Below are positions 1 through 5,388 of a stretch of 12,104 nt of DNA, piece by piece. The position numbers and the translations under genes were made by a program. Within the stretch, counting starts at the first letter, position 1. Every line of letters begins with the position of its first letter. The DNA is from Thermococcus paralvinellae (GTDB taxonomy: Archaea > Methanobacteriota_B > Thermococci > Thermococcales > Thermococcaceae): assembly GCA_015662175.1 (NCBI GenBank), contig DQUR01000216.1, forward strand, positions 1 to 12,104. The letters are read 5' to 3'. Below the pieces are notes generated by a model. The model was not told the origin of the DNA, did not search any database, and saw only the letters and a list, made by a program, of their open reading frames with translations.

Positions 1-960
1 ATATACTAAAGTCCCATTTTTCCTTAGGCTCTTTATTGCAGCATTTATAAAGTGCCTCTGATAGCGAGCCGTTGCCATTATATCTTTCGGAGTCCTGCCC
101 TCCCAGAGCTTGGGTCTAACCCACAGAGCCGTGCACGGAGCATCGAGCAAAATCTTGTCAGCCTTCAGGCCGAGCTCTGGCAAATTCCTCGAGTCCATGT
201 GAATCAGTTTAACATTTTTAACCCCCAAACGCTTTAAGGTTTCCTCCATTTTCTTAAGTCTGTTTCTGGATTTGTCGATTGCTATTATCTCTCCCCTGTT
301 CTGCATAAGCTGGGATAGATGGGTGGTTTTACCCCCAGGAGCAGCTGCCATGTCAATGATTAAATCATCCTCACTTGGTTCAAGAATTTTGGCGGTTACC
401 ATGGACGGCAGGCTTTGGGGGTAAAAATAACCCTTCTCAAAGCTTTTGAGCTCACTCAGGCTTGGAAGCTTGAACTTTGGCAAGGTAACTTCAACGGCAA
501 TTCCTCTGGTGGCCTTTATCATTTCCTTTGCGTTCATCTTCGCTATTCCAATCCCAACCAAAAGACCCTTTGGGTCTCTTATTTGGACTTTATCACCAGC
601 CCTAATGTTCCTATCCGCCTTAAGAACTCCCGGAGCATAGAGCATGGCACCCTGATACACACTTTCAGAGGCGTATTTGTTTGCAACAACGGTTGGGAAA
701 TCTGGATTATAATCATCGGGGAAATTTGGGCCTTCCCTCTCAAAATAAATGCCCTCCTCAAGGTAAGGGCTTCTCTTAGGCTTAAGTCTCTCCTCCCTGA
801 GTTTCTCAATCAGCTTATCCCTGCTGATCTTAAGCGTGTTGACCCTAATGTAGTATTTTTCTACTGGTTCTCTTAGCTTTTGCATTATCACCTCGGCATC
901 TTCCCCAAAGAGCTTCCTGTAATACCCCTGAAGTTCTTCCGGAAATGCCTCAAGATACAT
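1..960 (-). CDS. NSUN6-like PUA-domain RNA (cytosine-5) methyltransferase, 3' end cut by window
   Basis: Partial gene of 320 codons, running off the left edge. It starts at ATG 960-958 with an AAGGTGG ribosome site that overlaps the stop of the upstream gene. Residues about 95-160 look like a PUA RNA-binding domain, followed by a Rossmann methylase of the NOL1/NOP2/Sun family. SAM-binding AAAPGGKTTHL is at 205-215, the acidic AIDKS strand is at 227-231, and motif IV DAPC is at 273-276 (C276, the cysteine that assists product release). The catalytic TCS motif VI should lie just past the edge, since the visible protein stops at a strand ending TLVY. A PUA domain in front of the methylase is the NSUN6 arrangement. 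Archaeal NSUN6 is known to make m5C72 in the tRNA acceptor stem, and that substrate is inferred here. The gene was likely cotranscribed with the protein at 970-1482. Confidence 0.88.
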   Translation of the reverse strand, partial: MYLEAFPEELQGYYRKLFGEDAEVIMQKLREPVEKYYIRVNTLKISRDKLIEKLREERLKPKRSPYLEEGIYFEREGPNFPDDYNPDFPTVVANKYASESVYQGAMLYAPGVLKADRNIRAGDKVQIRDPKGLLVGIGIAKMNAKEMIKATRGIAVEVTLPKFKLPSLSELKSFEKGYFYPQSLPSMVTAKILEPSEDDLIIDMAAAPGGKTTHLSQLMQNRGEIIAIDKSRNRLKKMEETLKRLGVKNVKLIHMDSRNLPELGLKADKILLDAPCTALWVRPKLWEGRTPKDIMATARYQRHFINAAIKSLRKNGTLVY

Positions 961-969
961 GATACCACC

Positions 970-1482
970 TTACACATCAAAAAGACCGTATTTTTTGATT
1001 AGCTCAATAAAATCAAAGAGGTACTTTCTCAGTTCTTTAACAGTTAGCTCGCCAACTTCGAAGTTTATAAGCTCTTCTTTGCTCTCTTTTATTTCCTCAA
1101 ACACTTCTTTTGGCTCTTTCGGACGATGGTAGTTGTAAAAATCTTCAAGAAAATTCTCGCTTCCATAGATGTAGGATTTTTTGAATTTCTGAATGAATTC
1201 CTCCACAAACTCTTCAGTTATTTTCTCCCTAGGAATGCCAAACACAAAGTAAAATCCCTGCAGGGTAGCCCCAACTTCTCCTCCGGGCTTGAGCTCAAAA
1301 GCTGGATGAGGATACAGCATTTCCCTCCATTCTCCGTCAAGATAGATGTAAGCGTTGAAAACTTCCTCAACCGGCTCAACCCTAAATCCCAGAGGTTTAA
1401 ACTCCTCCCTGAGTTCTTCATTGAGCCTGAAGGTCTCACCCCAGATGAAGTTGAGCAGGTTGTGCATTTCAAGTAAATTCAT
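970..1482 (-). CDS. Conserved archaeal protein of unknown function (DUF3201-like)
   Basis: A 170-residue soluble acidic protein with no signal peptide or membrane segment. The start at ATG 1482 is set by a strong GGAGGTGA site a few bases upstream. It resembles a small Thermococcales hypothetical family (from memory, DUF3201), but the family name is uncertain. A central stretch rich in Gly, Pro and aromatic residues (about 50-85, with the motifs GEWREM, PHPAFELKPGGEVGAT and GFYFVFGIP) looks like a beta-rich core. Helical, Lys/Glu-rich segments lie on both sides. No catalytic motif is evident. It ends 9 bases before the NSUN6-like methylase, whose ribosome site overlaps its stop, so the two are almost certainly one operon. 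A supporting role in tRNA modification is possible but is only inferred from position. Confidence 0.8.
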   Translation of the reverse strand: MNLLEMHNLLNFIWGETFRLNEELREEFKPLGFRVEPVEEVFNAYIYLDGEWREMLYPHPAFELKPGGEVGATLQGFYFVFGIPREKITEEFVEEFIQKFKKSYIYGSENFLEDFYNYHRPKEPKEVFEEIKESKEELINFEVGELTVKELRKYLFDFIELIKKYGLFDV

Positions 1483-1486
1483 AACC

Positions 1487-1525
1487 TCACCTCCAGAAAA
1501 GAAAAAGGCAAGGAGAATTTAAAGT
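1487..1525 (-). promoter_or_regulatory. Candidate TATA box and ribosome site for the DUF3201-like/methylase operon
   Basis: On the minus strand a CTTTAAATT element (1525-1517) lies about 25 bases before a likely transcript start near 1496. The GGAGGTGA ribosome site (about 1494-1487) lies just before ATG 1482. A pyrimidine-rich tract in between (CCTTTTTCTTTTC) could also terminate the upstream gene at 1533-2420. The spacing fits an archaeal promoter with a short leader. It is judged by eye only. Confidence 0.4.
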
Positions 1526-1532
1526 TTAACTT

Positions 1533-2420
1533 CTAACCCTGAAACATGGAGTTAATCTGACCTAGAATATCCGTCTTAATTTCCTTCTGGATATCCGCTA
1601 TGTTAAGCCTGACGTCTCTGTTTAAAATCCTTGCACGAAGGTACACAGTGATGTTTAGTTCGCTCTCTTCCCCACGTTTTATGTGTTCTGCCCACACCTT
1701 AGGAAGTTGAGAAGCATCAATCTCTACCTCAACCTTAGCGATTGCCGTTCCTTTGGCAGGCAAGACAACGGAATCGATCAGTTTCCCATCGGCAATTTCG
1801 TATCCATTAGCAGTTGTATCGAAGGTTATGTCCGATACAGGAACCGGAAAGCTGTTCGGATTGTAAAGCCTGATGTCGCTAAAAACGATTATTGAATTGT
1901 CTTCCACTGGCCCCCATTTTGAGATTATTCCTTCAATAGCCGGGGTTTTTATTAAACTGCCTCTGCTCTCTGTGGTTATGTCGAAATATGATAGGATGTC
2001 CGTTTCAACTTCCTGAGAGAAGTCTTTTTTAAGGAAAGGGATTCCAAATATTGATGCCTGAACACTCATTTTTATAATGCTCTTTTCATTGTTTTTTATG
2101 TGATTCTTCAGGGCATCAATGACTTTATAATTGTCAATCACCAGAACCCCATCAACCCTGTCCTGCATAAAGCCAAGCTTCATATTTTCAATTTTTCCAA
2201 TCTTAATTCCGGCCCACTCAATTGTTAAGTTGTCAATGCTAATCGAAATTGGAATATCTTTGCCCAAATATATGTGAAACCATAGCTCGGTTGTTTTGTC
2301 ATCAACATAGCCCCATTCAGCGATTACCTTGGGTTTAAGGTTAATAGCGACATAACCCAGATACCCCACCCATACCATCAAAATAAGTATCACTGCAATT
2401 ATTATCTTGGCAATCCTCAT
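1533..2420 (-). CDS. Membrane-anchored protein with two tandem LEA14/WHy-like domains
   Basis: A 295-residue protein. Residues about 4-29 form one hydrophobic signal-anchor helix with no lipobox cysteine, so the rest probably faces the outside. The remainder appears to be two copies of an LEA14/WHy-type beta domain. Copy one runs about 33-150 and ends in a segment containing VETDILSYF. Copy two runs about 160-292 and ends in IKTDILGQI. Copy two contains the family-typical pattern of a hydrophobic strand followed by LYNPNSFPVPVSDI and VLPAKGTA. LEA14-like proteins are linked to desiccation and stress tolerance in other organisms, and no function is proven for archaeal secreted versions. The start at ATG 2420 has a GGGTGTGA site upstream. 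It is followed 50 bases later by the DUF3201-like gene on the same strand. Confidence 0.75.
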   Translation of the reverse strand: MRIAKIIIAVILILMVWVGYLGYVAINLKPKVIAEWGYVDDKTTELWFHIYLGKDIPISISIDNLTIEWAGIKIGKIENMKLGFMQDRVDGVLVIDNYKVIDALKNHIKNNEKSIIKMSVQASIFGIPFLKKDFSQEVETDILSYFDITTESRGSLIKTPAIEGIISKWGPVEDNSIIVFSDIRLYNPNSFPVPVSDITFDTTANGYEIADGKLIDSVVLPAKGTAIAKVEVEIDASQLPKVWAEHIKRGEESELNITVYLRARILNRDVRLNIADIQKEIKTDILGQINSMFQG

Positions 2421-2450
2421 AACTCACACCCATAAATGGTTAGCATTGGG

Positions 2451-2460
2451 CCGTTTAAAG
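2451..2460 (-). promoter_or_regulatory. TATA box for the LEA14-like gene
   Basis: Reading the minus strand, GAAAAAAC followed by TTTAAACGG matches the archaeal BRE plus TATA pattern. A start about 25 bases downstream would fall near 2430. That leaves a short leader carrying the GGGTGTGA ribosome site before ATG 2420. Confidence 0.45.
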
Positions 2461-2474
2461 TTTTTTCTAAGGTT

Positions 2475-2523
2475 CTCACCTATGGCGTGACTTTCCCGAA
2501 CTGGTGAAGGGCCATCCAGTGAG
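2475..2523. repeat. Interrupted hairpin in a divergent spacer
   Basis: Three nested pairing arms are visible: CTCAC (2475-2479) with GTGAG (2519-2523), ATGG (2482-2485) with CCAT (2512-2515), and TTTCCC (2492-2497) with GAAGGG (2506-2511). The loop is GAACTGGT. A small internal loop (CT/CCA) and a six-base bulge (CGTGAC) interrupt the stem. It lies upstream of both divergent promoters, so it belongs to neither leader. It may be a structured RNA with its own promoter, since the palindromic TTTAAA at 2454-2459 could serve the plus strand, or simply a protein-binding palindrome. Confidence 0.35.
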
Positions 2524-2548
2524 CTCAATTTACAGCGACTGAAAAATT

Positions 2549-2562
2549 GGAAAAGTTTAAAT
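2549..2562 (+). promoter_or_regulatory. BRE/TATA element (upstream copy) before carS
   Basis: GGAAAAG followed by TTTAAAT is a good archaeal BRE/TATA match, predicting a start near 2585. That would give carS a leader of about 100 bases, which is long for this group. A near copy (GGAAAAG then CTTAAAA) lies at 2657-2670, only about 20 bases before the carS start. The upstream copy may therefore have belonged to the small broken frame between them. Confidence 0.4.
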
Positions 2563-2653
2563 GCTCAAAATGAATGAGATAACCGAAAAAATGATAAATC
2601 TACTCATATAGAATGAGGAAAAATTCTTGAAAAGATGCCTGGAAAAAATGTGA
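2561..2653 (+). pseudogene. Possible remnant of a small gene with an in-frame stop
   Basis: One frame reads for 30 codons, interrupted only by TAG at 2609-2611 and closed by TGA at 2651-2653. The first part gives MNEITEKMINLLI after an initial MLK, and the second gives NEEKFLKRCLEKM. Both halves have the charged, amphipathic-helix look of a real Thermococcales peptide. The frame sits between two similar BRE/TATA elements. No clear ribosome site precedes it. It may be a decayed small gene or a chance frame in A-rich DNA. Confidence 0.2.
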
Positions 2654-2656
2654 AAA

Positions 2657-2670
2657 GGAAAAGCTTAAAA
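2657..2670 (+). promoter_or_regulatory. BRE/TATA element (downstream copy) immediately before carS
   Basis: GGAAAAG then CTTAAAA repeats the layout found at 2549-2562. Its predicted start would fall almost at the ATG (2688), giving a nearly leaderless message. The good ribosome site AGGTGATTAA just before the ATG argues for an earlier start, so which copy drives carS is unclear. Confidence 0.3.
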
Positions 2671-2687
2671 AGCAAGCAGGTGATTAA

Positions 2688-3194
2688 ATGAAACCTTTGC
2701 TTGAAGCACTATGGTATATCCTCCCAGCATACTTCGCAAATGCCTCCCCAGTGGTATTTAAGGGAAAAACACCGATGGACTTTGGAAGAAAATTCAGGGA
2801 CGGCAGGAGAATCTTGGGAGACGGAAAGACATGGAGGGGATTCCTTGGAGGACTTTTAACGGGAACCCTAATCGCTGCCATCCAGTACTGCTTAACTCCA
2901 GACTTTTATGGCTCCCTTGACACAGCCTTAAAACTCGGCTTTGCCCTCTCGTTAGGGGCTCTTCTTGGTGATCTAATCGGAAGTTTTATAAAGAGGAGGA
3001 TGGGAATGCCGCGCGGTTATCCGGCTGTGGGACTGGACCAGTGGGGCTTTCTCATTGTTGCACTAATCTTGGCCTACCCAATAAAAACACTTTCAACCGG
3101 GCAGGTTTTGTTTTTACTTGCTGTGACCCCATTCATCCACTGGGCGGCAAATATACTAGCTCACAAATTGGGGTGGAAGAACGTTCCCTGGTAG
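2688..3194 (+). CDS. carS: CDP-archaeol synthase
   Basis: This 168-residue integral membrane protein matches CarS, the CTP:2,3-di-O-geranylgeranylglyceryl phosphate cytidylyltransferase that makes CDP-archaeol, the activated precursor of archaeal polar lipids. About five hydrophobic segments are visible (about 5-24, 51-70, 81-101, 119-133 and 138-160). The polar loops typical of the family are GDGKTWRG (44-51), GDLIGSFIKRR (94-104) and PRGYPAVGLDQWG (108-120), which carry the nucleotide and Mg-binding residues. The length is normal for the family. Start ATG 2688 follows an AGGTGATTAA ribosome site. It stands alone on its strand, with moaD starting 59 bases downstream. Confidence 0.95.
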   Translation: MKPLLEALWYILPAYFANASPVVFKGKTPMDFGRKFRDGRRILGDGKTWRGFLGGLLTGTLIAAIQYCLTPDFYGSLDTALKLGFALSLGALLGDLIGSFIKRRMGMPRGYPAVGLDQWGFLIVALILAYPIKTLSTGQVLFLLAVTPFIHWAANILAHKLGWKNVPW

Positions 3195-3214
3195 TCATGA
3201 GTTTCACACAAACC

Positions 3215-3223
3215 TTTTTTAAA
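3215..3223 (+). promoter_or_regulatory. Candidate terminator/TATA segment between carS and moaD
   Basis: A CCTTTTTTAAAG stretch 20 bases after the carS stop combines a T-run, which could end carS transcription, with a TTTAAA box placed to start a transcript near 3245. That would leave a very short leader carrying the GGTGATG ribosome site before the ATG at 3254. Confidence 0.3.
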
Positions 3224-3253
3224 GTGTAAGGTGTTAAAGCTTCTGGTGATGGC

Positions 3254-3517
3254 ATGAGGATTAAGGTGAGGTATTTTGCCCGCTTCAGAGAGCTGGCCGG
3301 GGTCGATGAAGAGTATCTGGAGCTTCCCAGTGGGAGCAGGGTAGGTGATTTGATTGAAATCATAAAGAAGAGGCATCCAAGGTTTAGAAATGAAGTTTTT
3401 GCCCAGAATGAAGAGGCTGATGTCAACGTATCAAGAAATGGGAGCTATGTAAGCTTTGATGAAGAACTAAGGGATGGAGACATAGTTGCCCTCTTCCCGC
3501 CGGCGAGTGGTGGTTAG
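3254..3517 (+). CDS. MoaD/ThiS-family small sulfur carrier protein
   Basis: An 87-residue beta-grasp protein. It opens with MRIKVRYFARFRELAG, the usual MoaD start, and ends in FPPASGG. The C-terminal Gly-Gly is the residue pair adenylated by an E1-like enzyme and then converted to thiocarboxylate. In archaea such proteins serve molybdopterin/tungstopterin synthesis, tRNA thiolation or SAMP-type protein tagging. Thermococcales rely on tungstopterin enzymes, so cofactor synthesis is the simplest reading, but the sequence does not separate the roles. The ribosome site GGTGATG sits just before ATG 3254. The E1-like partner begins one base after its stop, which supports direct functional pairing. 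Confidence 0.9.
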   Translation: MRIKVRYFARFRELAGVDEEYLELPSGSRVGDLIEIIKKRHPRFRNEVFAQNEEADVNVSRNGSYVSFDEELRDGDIVALFPPASGG

Positions 3518-3518
3518 A

Positions 3519-4217
3519 ATGCTAAGCGAGAGGGAACTGGAGAGATACGACAGACAGATTAGAATTTTTGGCGTTGATGGACAGGAAAAGCTCAAAAAGG
3601 CCAAGGTTGCTGTCGTTGGAGTTGGTGGACTTGGGAGTCCTGTTGCCTACTACTTAGCGGCTGCTGGAGTTGGGACTTTACTTCTAATCGATGAGCAAAA
3701 GCCCGAGCTGAGCAATTTAAACAGACAGATACTTCACTGGGAAGAAGACATAGACAAAAACCCAAAGCCGATATCGGCCAAATGGAAGCTTGAAAGATTC
3801 AATTCGGACATAAAAGTTGAGACATTTGTGGGAAAGCTCACAAAGGATAACATCAAAGAAGTTTTAACTGGTGTGGATGTGGTGGTTGATTGTCTGGACA
3901 ATTTTGAAACGAGGTATCTTTTAGATGAGTTTGCCCATAAAAGGGGCATTCCCCTTGTGCACGGAGCAGTTGAAGGCATGTTTGGACAGGTTACAACAAT
4001 AATTCCCGGAAAGACAAAATGTCTGAGAGAGATATTTCCGAAACCTTTAAAGAAAAAGGAAAATCTCCCGATCTTAGGGGCAACCGCTGGGGTTATTGGG
4101 ACCATTCAAGCGGCTGAAGTTGTTAAGCTAATTACAGGCTATGGGGAAGTGCTGGCAAATAAACTTTTGATAATTGATTTAGCCTATGGAAGCTTTGAGA
4201 TTGTTGAGCTCGTTTAA
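3519..4217 (+). CDS. E1-like adenylyltransferase of the MoeB/ThiF/HesA family
   Basis: A 232-residue protein starting at ATG 3519, one base after the moaD stop, with GGTGG as ribosome site. An upstream in-frame ATG at 3486 lies inside moaD and is less likely. It opens with the family signature RYDRQIRIFG (9-18). The ATP-binding GVGGLGS is at 34-40 and LLLIDEQ at 55-60. SNLNRQ (65-70) carries the ATP-contacting Asn/Arg, and VDCLDNFETR is at 123-132. It should adenylate the Gly-Gly end of the upstream MoaD-type protein. Oddly, the zinc CxxC of MoeB/ThiF reads CLRE (C168, with Glu in place of the second Cys) and the C-terminal CxxC is missing, so it probably lacks the structural zinc. There is no rhodanese domain. 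Its stop overlaps that of the convergent lipoprotein gene. Confidence 0.88.
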   Translation: MLSERELERYDRQIRIFGVDGQEKLKKAKVAVVGVGGLGSPVAYYLAAAGVGTLLLIDEQKPELSNLNRQILHWEEDIDKNPKPISAKWKLERFNSDIKVETFVGKLTKDNIKEVLTGVDVVVDCLDNFETRYLLDEFAHKRGIPLVHGAVEGMFGQVTTIIPGKTKCLREIFPKPLKKKENLPILGATAGVIGTIQAAEVVKLITGYGEVLANKLLIIDLAYGSFEIVELV

Positions 4218-5209
4218 ACCCTAACCCCTTCTTTTGGAACCTCAACCCTCTTTTTTACATTGATGTCCTTAATCAGGAATTCATCGTATTCTTCACCTAT
4301 CTCAATGATCTCCATCGGCTTTCCCTCCAGATCCTGCGTCCTTATCCTAATCTCCATGTTGTACATTAGCCTTCCACCGTAAAGCTGTCCATTCTTAAAG
4401 ACCATCTCCAGTATTCCATTGCTGAAGCTTACTGTTATGTTTTCGTTTTTATTTTCAACAGCTCCGGGGAATGCCTCAGCAACATGCTTTAAGTCCTCAT
4501 CACTTATAGTGTAGTAAAAGATCTGGCTTCCGTTAACGATGGTCATGTTTTGAGGATCCTTTTTTAAATATCTCTTAACAAAGCTCACGAGATTGTACTC
4601 CCAGGTTAAATTTAGCAGGTTCTCTGGAGGTATTCCAAGGGTTTCGTTGGTGAGCTTTTGCCACATTCCGTTGGCATAGAGGTAAATCTCCCCATCCTTT
4701 ATTATCTCCCTTGTAAAGCTTGAGCCCCCTCCAGGAAAAGTTCTTGTCGTCGTGTTTATATCAGCTTCATAAGATTCCAGATCAATGTATCCGATTTTCT
4801 TTGCAATTATACTCACCTCACCAGCATTAATTGTGGTGTTTCCCTGCTTAATTTTCACGTTAAATGTTACACTCACGTTCTCCAAGTATGTGAAGCGCTT
4901 TATCTTTTCCAAGTTTTTCAAGAGTTCCTCTCTTGTGTAAATCTTTGGTTGTTGAGTTGGAGTTTGGGATTGGGTCTCCGTTGGAGTTGATGTTTTAGTT
5001 GGTGTTGCGGTTGTTGACGTTTTTGTGACGCTGGACGTTGTTGAAGATGTCATTGTTTCTGGTGTCTCTGAGTGGGTTGTCGAAGTCACCTGGGTTGAGT
5101 GCGTTGGTTGAGTAATCGCTGATGTTGTGGAGGTTTCGTTTTTCCCGATGCAACCGGTAACCAAACCAGCTAAAAGTATTCCAACCAGCAAAAATCCTAA
5201 CCTTTTCAT
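4214..5209 (-). CDS. Secreted lipoprotein with Thr/Ser-rich stalk, function unknown
   Basis: A 331-residue protein. Residues 1-20 form a lipoprotein signal peptide ending in LVTGC, with C20 as the probable lipidated residue. Residues about 22-88 are a low-complexity Thr/Ser/Pro/Gln stretch, likely an extended and glycosylated stalk. The rest (about 90-331) looks like a beta-rich globular domain with many N-glycosylation sequons (for example NVS, NTT, NET, NLT, NMT, NGS and NIT). Its pattern of short strands around tyrosines and DGEIYLYANGMWQKL recalls LolA/LppX-like lipoprotein folds, but that is a loose impression. Start ATG 5209 has a GGGGGAG ribosome site. Its stop overlaps that of the convergent E1-like gene by four bases. 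No substrate or partner can be assigned. Confidence 0.85.
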   Translation of the reverse strand: MKRLGFLLVGILLAGLVTGCIGKNETSTTSAITQPTHSTQVTSTTHSETPETMTSSTTSSVTKTSTTATPTKTSTPTETQSQTPTQQPKIYTREELLKNLEKIKRFTYLENVSVTFNVKIKQGNTTINAGEVSIIAKKIGYIDLESYEADINTTTRTFPGGGSSFTREIIKDGEIYLYANGMWQKLTNETLGIPPENLLNLTWEYNLVSFVKRYLKKDPQNMTIVNGSQIFYYTISDEDLKHVAEAFPGAVENKNENITVSFSNGILEMVFKNGQLYGGRLMYNMEIRIRTQDLEGKPMEIIEIGEEYDEFLIKDINVKKRVEVPKEGVRV

Positions 5210-5243
5210 CTTTCTCCCCCAAGAGTGTTTAATGGATGAAAGC

Positions 5244-5251
5244 TTAATAAA
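5244..5251 (-). promoter_or_regulatory. TATA box for the lipoprotein gene
   Basis: On the minus strand TTTATTAA sits within GCTTTATTAAGC, a short palindrome. A start about 25 bases downstream near 5221 gives a short leader holding the GGGGGAG ribosome site before ATG 5209. Confidence 0.45.
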
Positions 5252-5310
5252 GCATTATGGTAAATTACTTCAGTTCCTGTTTCACTAGATGTAACCATGT
5301 TAAAAGTCCT

Positions 5311-5330
5311 CAATTGTAATCAATCGTAAT
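5311..5330 (+). repeat. Tandem 10-bp direct repeat next to the gntP TATA box
   Basis: CAATTGTAAT is followed immediately by CAATCGTAAT, nine of ten bases identical, one helical turn apart. The second copy touches the TATA box at 5331. This is where the BRE or an activator site would lie, so it is a good candidate for a regulator-binding site for the permease gene. Confidence 0.5.
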
Positions 5331-5341
5331 TATTATATATA
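5331..5341 (+). promoter_or_regulatory. TATA box for gntP
   Basis: TATTATATATA predicts a start near 5362, leaving a leader of about 27 bases with the GGGGGGAG ribosome site (5376-5383). A second TATA-like stretch, GTATAAATA (about 5355-5363), is too close to the ATG to give a leader with that ribosome site, so it is less likely to be the main promoter. Confidence 0.5.
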
Positions 5342-5388
5342 ACCTTAGTCAAAGGTATAAATATCTTCCGCAAAAGGGGGGAGACCTA

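Noticed and set aside
415..876. A 153-codon plus-strand frame opposite the NSUN6-like gene
   Set aside because: It is antisense to recognisable PUA/methylase sequence. The encoded peptide is rich in Trp, Phe and Asn with no family pattern.
2482..2545. C/D-box or H/ACA guide RNA in the LEA14/carS spacer
   Set aside because: GTGACTT and GGTGAAG are poor C/C' boxes with wrong spacing to CTGA. The hairpin lacks a proper pseudouridylation pocket the right distance from the ACA. It is kept only as an unexplained hairpin.
2561..2653. Pyrrolysine read-through of the in-frame TAG in the small frame before carS
   Set aside because: Thermococcales are not known to use pyrrolysine, and nothing in the window supports it. 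A decayed or chance frame is simpler.
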